Assembly (NCBI GenBank): GCA_030549335.1
Contig: CM060189.1
Coordinates: 51,306,917 to 51,370,916, forward strand
Length of the DNA: 64,000 bases
Direction: 5' to 3'
Origin: Pontederia crassipes
Lineage: Eukaryota; Streptophyta; Magnoliopsida; Commelinales; Pontederiaceae
In this document: positions 23,704 to 38,018 of the stretch, piece after piece
How positions within the stretch are numbered: the first letter of the stretch is position 1
How the letters are laid out: every line of letters begins with the position of its first letter
Notes under the pieces: generated by a model
Told to the model about the DNA's origin: nothing
Database searches by the model: none
What the model saw: only the letters and a program-made list of their open reading frames with translations
Position numbers and translations under genes: made by a program

Positions 23704-25083
23704 CTATCCCATGAAGTTCGCATCGTAGTTCTGCACATCTTCCACCTGTGGACTCCTCGGCCGCGGTCGCGGGGGAACAAATGGTCGAGATGGAGTGGCC
23801 ATAGGAGGACAGTTGCTTCCGGGCATAGAAATATTGTGGTATTGCTGAACAAAAGATGATTCCATCGGTTGAAAAGGCTGATATGTGGTGGGTGTAGTAG
23901 AGAAGCCGCCGACGCCAAGGTTTGGAGCTCCGGCTAGAGGAGGATATGCACTCGGCCCAGTGGGGTTTCTAGGGAGACCGCTGACCATGTTGAAATCAGA
24001 TGTAGCCCTCGCTATCCATGCATGCAGGGCTGAGTCATCTTCGCACTGGTCGAATAGAAACTGCTTGTATGAATTTAGTAGCGTCATTGCTCATGCAAGT
24101 TTGGTCTCACCTGAAATATTAGGAACACGTGATAGCAACTTTCCCATGTAGGTCGAAACATCCACGATTTCAGATTGTTGTTTATTCTCTTTACGATATG
24201 CAATACTCTTAATTATTTGTAACCTCTCCCTAGCGCTATCCGCGAGCTCCTCCATGTAGCCATCACCCTTCCCTTTTTTCGAGCGTGTGTTCGATGGTGT
24301 TGACCCTGAACGGGTTCTCTTACCGGTGGACACAGTTTGTTGCGTTTGGGACGTGGGGGTATTCGTGGGTGGATTTTGACTCCCTTCAGATAATTCGATA
24401 TTTTGTAATCCTTGATCCAGTGGGATGTTGTCTTATTCTGGAGTCACATAAGCTTCCTTGGTCATGTCTATGACGTCGTCGGAACTGCCTGATCCTTCTT
24501 GTAGTGGATTTTGGGAATGACATGCTCTCCTCCCAATGGCAATTGTATTCGCGAACAAGATGTCGAAGGAGTCATAGTATGAGAACTTCTTATCCTTAAT
24601 CCTAGCGAAGTCGTTGTTAGCCTGTTAAGACGAGGTAATGTTGTTAGTGGAAGACTTCATTGTTAAGGCTTATCATAAGGGTTTAACCTTTTCGGAAGGA
24701 ACTCATCGCAATCACCTCATCCCACATTGATGGGTCCGGGGGCATAGGTGCGCTATTCACGCCATTCCAGCCTCATCCGCTCTTGTTTACCAATGTTCGC
24801 ACGAGTTTGTAATTTCTCCTTAAGACCTTCAAATGATTCTTCAAGTGCACAAGTTCCATTTCCTTCCCCATCATCTTGTTGAAATTCGTTCTCATCCGCG
24901 TCCATGACTCATTTGTGAACTTCCCATCTTGCATATAACCATCCACATGTTCTTGCATCATCAAACCTACGAGAGTTGTTGACATGGCAGGGCTCCATGT
25001 GCTGATCGGGGTGAGTGGTCCTGGCACCTCTTCATTCTTCCCCTAATGGATGTCGCAACTGCCTTGCCTTTGCCTTTATCCAT
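23704..25083 (-). pseudogene. Harbinger Myb/SANT-like partner protein, broken
   Basis: The reading starts at ATG 25083 with a Lys/Gly-rich N-terminus. A frame change near 25040 leads into a Myb/SANT-like domain (W-S-P-A-M at about residue 27, then F-T-N-E-S-W, L-K-N-H-L-K-V-L-R-R-N-Y). At the domain's end an in-frame TGA replaces the F of S-G-F-G-W (near 24777). The W-D-E-V-I and S-F-R-K blocks follow, then a Y-Y-D-S-F-D-I-L-F segment near 24575, a TAA near 24432, a basic S/T-rich linker, a further TGA at 24093-24091, and a Pro-rich tail ending at 23704. In this superfamily the Myb-like protein binds the element ends and recruits the transposase. Several disabling changes are present; an intron cannot be excluded for the first of them. 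Confidence 0.75.
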
Positions 25084-26123
25084 GGCGCGTGGCAAGTCAG
25101 TTATGTTCCCTGTGATCAGACAAGTACAACACGTATTCTTGGAGCTTACATTTATCAACGAAGTAGACCAATTTACACCCTCTAACAAATCCCAATTGGC
25201 TACGACCAGATGTAATAATGGTGAATGAATTTTCATCAAAATATCACAAATGATTTTCGGATGCAAGATAACTTTGGCATATGTCGTATTGCAAATTTCT
25301 AGATCTATAATTAAAAGAAACTCTCACTGAGGTAGAGAACTAATAGGCATAGAAAGAAAGTTGACACAGAGACAGTAATCGTTGTGATTCCATTGGCAAT
25401 TTACGGTCACACACTTTGTAATCCCTAATTGGTTGCATGAAGATAATAAAACTTATCGAATAAAAAAAGGGACACTTAAACCCTAATCGGCAAGCTATAA
25501 GAGGAACATTGCATTAGATTAATGTACTTGTTGTCCTCGGTGGGTGGCCGAGATGCAGGTTGGAGTCTTCGGTGGAATCGGTCCGGCGAGAGGGAAGATA
25601 CTAGCAAGTTGAAAGAACATTGATGCGTCAGAGGGGAAATCGAGTAAAAGGGCAAAGAGAGAGGTTGTATTTCACATACCGCGCAAAGAGATTCGAGACG
25701 GCCACGACATCGAGGTCGGATCTAGTGGCAGAACGTCGAAGTCCTTCGCCGGTGATCGCCTGGCAGGTTGGGCAGCAAGATCAGAGTTCACGCCTACACA
25801 ATCCCTTCGGCATAGGTTGTCAACGGAAGAGAAAGAAAAGCAGGAGGCCCGGGCACGAATCGTCCTTCGCTGCGGATGGAAGTTGTCTCGACGGCGGAGC
25901 AAAGGCGAAAGTTAGGGCATCGAGCGGGGTAGTGCGGGGAAAAAAATTACTTGTATGGGGCTGGTTCTTTCATTTTGTTTGCACGACACACGGTGGAACC
26001 ACGAGCTTGGAACCAAGTCACATGCGCGCCTGGTTCCAAGGTCGTCGTTCCAGTCGCGTTTGGAGAACCGGGTGGAACCAGGGGGCTGGTTCCATCCGGT
26101 TCCATTACCCAAACGGCCCCTAA

Positions 26124-27110
26124 GTTCTCCAAAAAATTCCCTTTCCTCACCTTGCAAGTCCTCGTTGGTGCACCTGAACCAGCTTTCTTATTTTTTTTCT
26201 TTTCTATCTTTGTGTGGTGGGCAATATTATTAATGGTTGAGAGAGAAAATAAAATGAGAGAGAGAATGTATGTTAGGTGAGCAACATTTCACTAATAATA
26301 AAAAAATTGAAGTTAATTTGAAATACTATTCATGAAATAATAAATATTTATTTACTATCATTTTATACCTCATAAAATAATAAATTATATTTTTATGTAA
26401 ATTATAATATTAATGACATATAAAAAATTTAATCAAATTAATATTAATATAGTATGACACAACTTTTTTTTCTAAATTTTAAATTAATAATTACATATAT
26501 TTTTATATTATAGTAATTATTATTTTAAATAAATACATAATATTTTTATTTACTATAATTTCATATCTCATAAAATAAGAAATTATATTTTTAGTTCTTA
26601 CTTTTTATCCAAACATTCACTAAAACTTATTTATCAAATTAAATTTTTAAATTCTCATCATTATATTTTTCATTCAAACATCAAACCTAAAAAAACTTGA
26701 GTTCTTACATCCAAATACATCCGTATAACTAAAGTACGATTAAGATGATAGAGATATGACCAAGGGAGGGTTGAATGCATAGATTCTTCTGTGCATACCA
26801 AGCAGAATTTTTCTCGAAACAAACATAATTGTATCCAATTATATTACCCTAACTAAGGCTACCCTTCTTCAAATTCATGTGGTGAAGAAGAGATACAATA
26901 ACATCTCAGCATTCTCAAATTTCCTTAATTACAATCATCCAAACTTCATCAGCTTGCAGGAGAACAAAAATTAGATATCACTTAACAGTCTCCAATTACG
27001 TTTAAATAAACGTCCCAAAAAGTAATTTCCGGCAGTCTTTTTAACATTGCCAAATGTTAATCTTCGCAACAACAGCTAATGACAAGTGGAAATTCTAATG
27101 ATAAAACATC
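26124..27110. other. AT-rich spacer, no gene seen
   Basis: A short GA-rich patch at 26238-26272 is followed by AT-rich DNA. No coding frame or terminal repeat stands out. Confidence 0.5.
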
Positions 27111-27117
27111 TCCAAAA

Positions 27118-27123
27118 TTTATT
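27118..27123 (-). terminator. Poly(A) signal AATAAA of the reductase gene
   Basis: On the minus strand AATAAA lies about 90 nt after the stop codon of the reductase at 27212, a usual distance for a plant polyadenylation signal. Confidence 0.5.
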
Positions 27124-27211
27124 GATCATGATCATAGCAATACATATATATGCCACATCACTTAAGTTCCAGACAGGGGAACAAAAAAAGGATGGTAACA
27201 TGCTGAATGAA

Positions 27212-29667
<2,456 letters not shown>

Positions 29668-29672
29668 CTCTA

Positions 29673-29707
<35 letters not shown>

Positions 29708-29708
29708 C
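29668..29708 (-). repeat. (GA)n tract just upstream of the reductase start codon
   Basis: A CT run on the plus strand, GA in the sense of the gene, abuts the ATG and so most likely lies in the 5' untranslated region. Such GA-rich leaders are common in plants and can bind GAGA-binding factors; regulation here is only a possibility. Confidence 0.75.
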
Positions 29709-29709
29709 C

Positions 29710-30190
29710 CCTTCAGGCCTATGAGATTGTTCTAGTGAAGCAAGGTTCGATATTGCCACTCTTATGTAGTGTTCATTTCATTTGTATGTATTATGACACG
29801 TTGAGCATGTTAGATGTTTTTTTACAATTAATTCACGGATTATTTTTTAAGTACCCACTCGAGGTCTCAGTGTTCACAATTATTGACGTTTAACTAATTC
29901 TGAGTCCAAAATTGTACTCTTTAATGAAATTGGTCACTCCGTGCATGAAATAAAGTCAGCTAACGACAGGAGTAAAGTTTGACAAATCAAATTTGCTTAC
30001 GATTTATTAACAGTGGCGGCTCAAGGAAAAGACTAATAAAGCGACCCACCAATAGCTTGTGGGCTCCACCATTTTTACTTGTTAATGTATGTTTTCAATA
30101 ATTAGAAAGATATTGTGTTTGTACAATGTATATATATATATATATAAGATTTTTTTTCGGTCCGCTATCCATTTGTGCCAGCTATAGTTG
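29710..30190. other. Upstream region of the reductase, no further gene
   Basis: The likely promoter region of the minus-strand reductase; no convincing TATA box was found. At 30013 the phrase CAGTGGCGGCTC resembles the terminus of plant hAT elements, but no partner end is seen. A (TA)n tract lies at 30128-30146. Confidence 0.35.
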
Positions 30191-30194
30191 GTTG

Positions 30195-30945
30195 TATATA
30201 TATAAGATTTGATGGGATGCTCCCAAATTAGGTTGAAAGCATCATACTACCAAAAATTTCAACGTTGGATTGTTGCACAATGGTGGATTGAGGTGTACTC
30301 GGTCCATCTCCAATTCATCCCTACCCGATCTTCATCTTCCGTTCATCATTACTTAGTTCATTGCTATCCTATCTCCATCGTCAGTATACTAGTTCGCACC
30401 GGTGAAGATGAATAGTTCGTGAGCATCAACGATGATGAACAACTCGCGAGCATTGATGACAACGAATAGCTTGTGAGCATAATTGACAATGAATGGACTG
30501 CATACAAAGTAGTCGTCTCACAAGCAGAAGTGGCAACAATAGCATCTTTGAACAACAGAACCAACGTCTTCGCGAGCAGCACCAACGACGTCGCATCAGC
30601 TTCTTCACGAGCAGACGATCTACACATGATCTACAACCTTCGATCTACACATATTGTCATATCTTCAACTCCACGATGACGTCTTCGCGCGTCCTCGGCG
30701 AGCATAATGGCGTTTCGCAAAGAGCATGATCTATAATCGACGAGTTGTTTGCTAGGGAAAAGAGCCATTTCGCAAGCTCTGCATGGGTGGACGATGGAGA
30801 GCGCTGAATCGGCAAAAATAAAATCAGATCAAGAAAAATAAACTCGCTAGATTGCTCGCGCCTCAATCCACCTTTGTGTCTCAATCCAACAGCCGAAAAA
30901 CTTGGTAGTAGGGTGCTCTCACCACATTAAATCCATATATATAAA
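30195..30945. mobile_element. MITE-like inverted-repeat element
   Basis: The left arm (about 30195-30295) and right arm (about 30850-30945) are inverted copies with perhaps 75-80 percent identity by eye. Shared phrases are TACTACCAA and TTGGATTG, and the GGTGGATTGAGG motif appears just inside both arms. The left arm has about 20 extra bases. The arms begin in ATATATA next to GATTTGATG / GATTTAATG. The centre has short imperfect repeats (GAGCATCAACGATGATGAACAACTCG-like, 30420-30480). No transposase. The superfamily is not clear because the target duplication is hidden in TA-rich flanks. Confidence 0.55.
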
Positions 30946-30949
30946 GTAA

Positions 30950-33900
30950 AAAAAAAATTGAGTGTGTTTTTCACCAATAAAAGTCCAACTCAAATATTTT
31001 AAATTTCTGACTTAAGAAATATATCACTATATCATACCTTATTTTCTAATCATTGTGTTAATTGCTAGTGACATTAAATTATTCGATACTTATTATATTA
31101 TTTCTAAATTAAATTTTTTGTTACCTCTAGATCTAAATTATACTTACAATTTAACGATTCTTCTCGCACTCTATGTACTTTTTTCCTTTAATAATTAACT
31201 ATTGTAAGTATATAAAATAATGCAGCAACCTATATATATATATGTGTGTATATGTATGTATGCATATAAACAGAGGTTGAAAGTGTCACATGCCAAATTT
31301 TCATGAAACCATGTATCATTTAAATTATTTTTAATAAAAATTAAATTATATTCTTATGAGAGATAACAATATAAAATAAACTATATTGATGATAGATATG
31401 GTAACAATATTTGTTGGTATAGTTTATATTATAATAACTTCAAATTTTTGTTATCAAATAATTGTTACTTTACTATAATATCATCATGATATTTAAAAGT
31501 TAGTTATGAAAATATATAATTTTTATTTATATTTTTAAATTGAATATTGTAGCTATAAATAGAGGGCACTTCCAAATTCAATATCATACTCGACATCCTT
31601 TTTGATATAGAAAAGAACGAATGAATCCTTGACTCTAGGTTTGTACATTTTAAGAAAATGTTTCACATATAGATGTATATATTTATATATTTCTCTCTAT
31701 CAAATAAAAATATTAGATACTATAGTTATATATAACAAAAGATTAAAAGGATAATATTTATATTGATAATTAATAAAAGAATCATCAACATTTTAACTAT
31801 AATATTATGATACTCATCATAATTATTAACATTTATAAAAATAAAGGTGTAGTAAAATTAATAATATCAATGAACATCACATCATTTAATTCTAATATTT
31901 TTTTAGAAGTTAACACATATATAATCTAGTTATATACATATTTATATATCTATACAAAAGGAAATATAGATGTCATCTAGCATTCTTTGATTAGGCTATG
32001 TATCATTAAAATTATGTTTTACATAAAAAATTGTAAAATATGTTAGTTATGATAGATAAGAATAAATAAAATAATTTATTTGATTAATATATATTAAGAA
32101 TATCTTAACTATAATAACCAATATATATATATAAATATAATAAATATATTTTATATTCAATATCAATATGTAAAATATGAGGATAAAAAATGTGCAATGT
32201 TATGATTTGCAACTGCATCTCTTTGAGAGAAAAAAGAAATATCTTTGTCTCATATATCATTTTAGTCCACATGTAAAAATTATCAAATAATAAAATTGAG
32301 ATATTATAAAATTGAGATATCATTTTAGTCCACATGTATATCTAATATGAGGATTGGCATGGAGTCAATTTATAATAAGTGTAAAAAATTTTCACCGATA
32401 CTTAAATAATAATATTCAACAAATTTTATATATTATTAACTATGTTTATTGAAATAAATTTTATGGAATATACACTTTTAGATATATTAAAAAAAACTTA
32501 ATGGGTGTGTCCCTCATTTAAATAAGGGACACAATGTCTTCTTTCTTCTTATTGATCATATCAAGAATTTATGAATCAAATTTAAAGTCTTTAAATGAAA
32601 AGAAATAAAATAAAATTCAAATGAATAGAAACATAGAAGACATGACGTCCCTCTTTAAAAAGGACTATGCAATATGATCATGACAATGAATAATTTTTAA
32701 GTTAGATTATATATGATACAAATAATAAAATAAATAAATTATTATAACCAAATAAATTAAAGGCTTCTCTAATTATTTTATATAAAAATATATATCCATA
32801 TTATGAGAGGTAAAAGATGTCCAATGTGACATTTTTGTGTTGTCAAATAGAAAATGAAATAAATAAAATAGAAATACATCTTTTGGAAAACAAAATAATT
32901 GATATTTACTTAATTATAAGATATGATACTACTAAAAAATAAAAGTGGATATCAATTGCTATTATATCTATATTATATCAAAAGATTATAGTCTAAAAGG
33001 GGAAATCACATATCACGTCCCTATAAAAAGTCATATGTAAATTATCATTAATAAAATAAATATATTAAAGTAAAAAATGTTAAAATATAATAAAAGTAAG
33101 GGGCCAAGAGAGAGTAAAGGATAATTAGAAAATAAAACAAAGTGTAACATATTTTTTAAAAAAAATAATTTTAAGTAAATTTAGTTTATTGTGATATGTT
33201 TACTTATATAGGTTTCAAGGGAGAATATTTATAATTTATAATTATAATTAAATATGTTAAATAATATTTTATTTTATAACCAAAATATTCGTTTAATTTT
33301 ATATTCTTGGCGCGTGTCACCGTACTAGTTTTCTATATATAAAATCAAGGAAATCATTCTTATCTATTTTATATAGGATTGGGTGCTATATTTTCCAACA
33401 AGTGCAACGGAGTAAAGGCTCAGCAACTTTGACTTGAACTGATATTTTTCAGTCATAAATAGTAAATACTGAAAAAGAAAACTCATTGGTTGGTGCCGTC
33501 AGAAATTTTCTGAGCCAATGGTCACTGTGTGATTCCAGAAGCTTTGGGAGAGAGAGGGGAAGAAGACAAAAGAAAAGAAATAGATATGTGAAACCTACCA
33601 AAATGAAATAAAGTAATTATGTTATTAAAAAATTATATATATATATATACATTATATATATATATACACATGATATATACACACACGTGGTCAACGACTT
33701 AACATTGAGGCTGCCTTGTGCTTATATTAAATGACTGTGCAGCCATCATCATGTATGCTTTTCTCACAAGCAAAACGACTCCAATTTTGGATTAATTCTA
33801 CTTCGTTCCGAATAATTTAATTGCCATTTTTTTTCAGTAAGTATGAAAGGAGGCATTCTGCATAAAAAAAAATTAAAAAAGGTTATGCATATGTTTTTCT

Positions 33901-34067
33901 GGGCTCTTAAATTTACAATCGTATCGCCAATTTTTAATCTATTAATAATGATCGATTTTTAAGGAACACCCCACGGAGGTTGCATAATTGGATCGATGAC
34001 GTACATAATATATGACGATTGTCATGTTTTAATGGTCTAAATATGATGTACGAAATACATTATTATC

Positions 34068-34116
<49 letters not shown>

Positions 34117-34490
34117 TAATTCAGTTCAATATAAGTGAAGAAATAGTTGGCCGCTTTTCCACGCCGGGAACAATGACCTTTCCTTTTCGGTGTTTGATGC
34201 ATGACAATTGCGTACACATTTTTTTGTTAGTAGGTGACAAATAGATTGTTATCGAATCAACCCTTTTGATACATACTCTATAAGTCAGAATCTATCTATA
34301 TATATAATTTAAATTGAAATATATATATAGATGATATGTATATTAAATTGAATACTTATGATACAGTAGTCAGTTTATGTCCAAACATTAAGACGCCGGA
34401 TCTGCTAAAGTTCTCTCCATTGACGTTCAAACGTCCGATCATTTATTTCGATTGTCTGAACATTTAAATGGAGTCACTGGATGTTGTTCT
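30950..34490. other. Long AT-rich region without genes
   Basis: About 3.5 kb of very AT-rich DNA. A phrase ATCATTTTAGTCCACATGTA occurs twice at 32256 and 32319, a short tandem duplication. TA tracts occur at 31230, 33635-33680 and 34297. No terminal repeats, RNA genes or coding frames could be supported. Confidence 0.55.
34069..34116. repeat. (AAT)n microsatellite
   Basis: A nearly perfect run of about 15 AAT units. Confidence 0.95.
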
Positions 34491-34519
34491 TCCTACCCTA
34501 CAAGAAAACTGTCTTTTAC

Positions 34520-35075
34520 CGACGGTCCTAACCGTGAACCGTCGAAAATCACGATTTCCGACGGTTCTTTCGACGGACAATGATCGTGTGAAAAAGGGGC
34601 ATCGCAAATATTTTGCGACGGTTTCTTCTGAACCGTCGGTATTACAGACGGTCTAGCTGGCGGACGCGGCAGTCGAACGTTAAATATCGACGGTGCGAAC
34701 CGTCAATATTATCGACGGTCAGTACCACCGATATATATCGACGGTTTGAACTGACAATAGTATTGACGGTTCAAGCCGTCGATATTTATCGGCGGCTTAA
34801 ACCGTCGATAGTATCGGCGGTTCGTGCCGTCGATATCTATCGGCAGCTTGAACCGTGGAAACTATCGACGGTTTTAACCGTCGATATATATCGACGGCTT
34901 GAACCGTCGATATATTATCGACGGTTAAAACCATCGACAATCTTATATCGATGGCTTTTACTCGTGGGCTACGACCGTCGATAATTGTGTACCGAACCGT
35001 CGGTACGTATCGAAAAAATCCGTTGAAAATTGCAATATTTCAGCTGTTTCCGACGGTCAGGACCGTCAGAAACAT
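34520..35075. repeat. Left subterminal repeats of the CACTA element
   Basis: Roughly two dozen copies of a GACGG-type core or its complement CCGTC alternate in both directions, often paired as CGACGGTT...AACCGTCG so that neighbouring copies could form hairpins. In En/Spm elements such arrays bind the TNPA-type protein. The open frame across 34613-34984 is only repeat translation. Confidence 0.85.
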
Positions 35076-35099
35076 AAAAAAAATTAAAAAATAGTGAAT

Positions 35100-35980
35100 T
35101 CACAGATAATTCCCAGATAATACAACACATTTGATAGTTCAATTATAAAGCATAACGTAATTCACATATAAAGCACATCACATCACAGATTCAATTATAT
35201 CACATCACAGATAGTTCAATTCGGCATAAGGGTATCCAAACATGAAACGTAATCCATAATGTGATCCATAATTCACAGATTCAATAACGTAATCCATAAT
35301 GGAACGAGATAATGGAACGGCGTGCTTAATTCACATAATTCAAATAACAAACAAATTTAACATCACATGAATTCACAAATTGAACGGCATAACGTCTTCG
35401 TCACGACGAAGAGCTGAAGTTCAATTCGCATATCATCTTCGTCGCAAAACATCACTGCACAAAATTGAATTAGAGTAAAAGTTATAACATATAAAATGCA
35501 AAAAAAAAAAAAAAATGAATTCAGTTTTGAAGACGCGTAATCACAATCTAATTGAATCTAAAGTCTAAAATATAAAAACATAATTTGAATTTAACATCAA
35601 TATAATTTGATAAATTCAATAGAAGATGCATAAACTATCAAGCTAACGCCGAATCTCAAAATTGAAGCAAAATCGAGCATAATCATCCAAAATAATAGAA
35701 AGAGGCATATGATTTTTAATCATCATTATCATTAAAATGCAAAATGCCAAAGTTATCATTAAAATAAGGTTGCTAAGTTTTTTTCCTATGATTTCATGCG
35801 GTGATCATTAATGTATGTTGAAGTTTATACTAAGTACTGACATTTACACGATCCAGCTGTCTGCACTCCATTTCCGGTGAAAACTTTGAAAGTCTACAGA
35901 TCTAACTGAAAGGGATGAAGAGTAAAATCTAAGTTAGTGTCAAAGTGCATATGAATCTAATGAGTACAATGATGCATCAT
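35100..35980. other. Non-coding interior of the CACTA element
   Basis: AT-rich DNA between the left subterminal array and the 3' end of the second gene. It contains repeated CACATCACAGAT phrases (35168-35215) and TCCATAATG phrases (35250-35300), with an A-rich run at 35500. No protein signal. Confidence 0.5.
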
Positions 35981-35981
35981 A

Positions 35982-37616
35982 TTAAAGCAAATTCCAAAAA
36001 TAATTATGTATTATATATGAATCTACCTCGGCGTCGTCGTCATTCAATTCGCCACGCATGAAGGCACGCATCATTTTCTTCATTTCAAGCCTGTTACGAC
36101 GTTCACGTTCTTCGAATTTCTGTCTGACCTCTTCCCTAATCTTGATGGTCACCTGATCCACAATTTCTTGCATAGTAGAAGGAGATGAACCTGAAGTACT
36201 TCGTCGACCATATCCAATATATGTGTCACTCACAGAAGATCCAAGTCCGTAAATGCGACCCTTCTTCACGCCGACGTGGTCCGTCCAAAGTTGTCTTGGG
36301 GTCAACGGTGTGGTCCCCTCCTGCGTGGCTTGCGTAATATGATCAACTTCTTTTGTTTTATAAGACTCCTAAAATATAAAGAAAATAATTAACTACAAAC
36401 GACGAATAGGTGATCGACTTCAAAGTTTTGTTAATTAATTATTAACTTGCAATTTGGAAAAAGTAAAGGCACAAAAATTTACATACATATGTCTCCCGGG
36501 CATAATTCGAGACCCATTCTTTGTTCTTCTTCTGATGGATTCGGAGAAATATTTCGTCCTGAGTCGGTGGTCTACCCGTCTCTTTCTCCAGCAATGATAT
36601 AATATTTTAAAATTTGCAAATTACTTACCATTTTCTTAAAGTATAATATTTCATCCTGAGTTCGGAGAAAGACCTTACCATTTTCTTAGCAATCGTGCTC
36701 GTGGATAGACATCCGCCCGAATGCAAGCACGCTCCCTGGTCGGACTCTCGACTGGTTTTTACTTTTTCGCATTTCACTTTGTACTCCTCGGTGGACCACT
36801 TTCCTAGCAAATCGATCCAAACGGCCTCGGGGATCCAATTGGGCCGTTCTCCGTCAGCTCGAGCTTCAGAAAGCATCGCGGACAATCTCTTTGAGCACCG
36901 AGAGTTAAAAGCCTTCCACATTTTTTCCGTATGCTCGGGCTCCCACCACACATCAGCCTGTAAGTGTTTAAAAATAATTAATGTGCATGACGAAGAAAAA
37001 TATTAATGATGATGTTGGCTTCTAATGATACCTGAAATTCATTAAATAACATCTGTCTCGTGGCATAAGGAACTTCCCTCCATGTAAGTCACGCTTTAGT
37101 ATACCTATGTCGCAATACTTTAGTAACTGCTGTAGCCGCTGGTTTCGATGGTACAAATCTTGAATGACACAGAATTATAAAATGTCATGGCTGAATCAAA
37201 GCATGAATAAGGATTCGATATACATAAAATAACACTTACCCTAAATTCCCATCTGGCTGCACGTATGCTTTGTAAACACGATTTGACGAAGCTTGGTCCG
37301 AGTCTTCCACGGAACAATGAGCTCTGACGGGTTGTTGTGGCAATTGTGTATCCAAGTCCGCAATATCAGCGTGAGAGGAAGGACCCGGCAGAGAAGAACA
37401 TTCTATTATGCGAATGCCCGTGGCTGATCGAGGAGCTGACGGAGGAGAAGAACGCTCTGTTATGCGAATGCCCGTTACTGATATAGGAGCACACAGAGTA
37501 CTGAGAGCTCTAGGGACGACCGGCTCCTTTCCTTTGTTTTTACTTTTAACAAATCGATACATCTGCATAGTACAAAATTTATTACAAGTCAAATTCACAA
37601 TTGACAAAAAATTCAA
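35982..37616 (-). pseudogene. CACTA second gene, Transposase_24 / Ptta-En-Spm type
   Basis: Three blocks in order on the minus strand. The first, 37616-37236, has a basic start and a Ser/Pro-rich linker with a repeated R-I-T-E-R-S-S-P / R-I-I-E-C-S-S-L unit. The second, 36951-36625, is the recognisable core of plant transposase family 24, with W-W-E-P-E-H, then W-I-P-E-A-V-W and K-N-R-like basic stretches. The third, 36305-35982, has L-W-T-D-H-V-G-V-K-K-G-R-I-Y-G-L-G-S and a Glu/Arg-rich coiled coil. In En/Spm this gene product binds the subterminal repeats. The frames are joined by presumptive introns that I could not fix, and part of the core is missing (36305-36625). The gene is probably inactive but the boundaries need transcript evidence. 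Confidence 0.75.
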
Positions 37617-38018
37617 ATGTCACAACGTCTCGACCTGACTATGTTCGACTACGTCTTGTGTTGCATCTTGAGGAACGGAATTGTACGTATAACTCGAGAA
37701 CCAATTCCTAATATCCGGAGGCGCTTATAAAAAATAAACAAATTAATTCGAATAATCTTTTGCGAATGACTTATTCTGATCATTATTTCAAACACTCACG
37801 AGATGGTAGCGAATATAAGAATGCATCGTCCGCGTCAGGCATCTGTTGATCCGATTGTTTGTCCACATGCATCTCTAACGCCTCAAACAAACTATTGCCT
37901 CAAACAAAATGAATATGAATCATAAATGAACAATCCATAAGATGACAACATTCGTAATAAAATATCCTAATTGTAAGGTAAAAAAAATGATAATTCGTGA
38001 CGACAAGTAAAGACACCT

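Larger units (their letters stand above)
22000..26120 (-). mobile_element. PIF/Harbinger element, right end defined
   Basis: Two typical Harbinger genes, a DDE transposase and a Myb/SANT-like protein, lie in the same orientation. The right end reads ...CCAAACGGCCCC at 26109-26120, which on the minus strand begins GGGGCCGTTTGG, a standard PIF/Harbinger terminus. It is followed by TAA (26121-26123), the expected 3-bp target type. Just inside this end are repeated GGTTCC words between 25960 and 26100. The left terminus was not located; 22000 is only the limit of recognisable coding sequence. The element may extend left to about 19.4 kb and include the viroplasmin-type pseudogene. Confidence 0.65.

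Noticed and set aside
30013-30080. hAT-like terminus CAGTGGCGGCTC
   Set aside because: Only one end is present and no 8-bp duplication or partner terminus could be found.
34613-34984. 123-codon plus-strand open frame
   Set aside because: It is translation of the GACGGTT/AACCGTC subterminal repeats; the residues repeat with the DNA motif.
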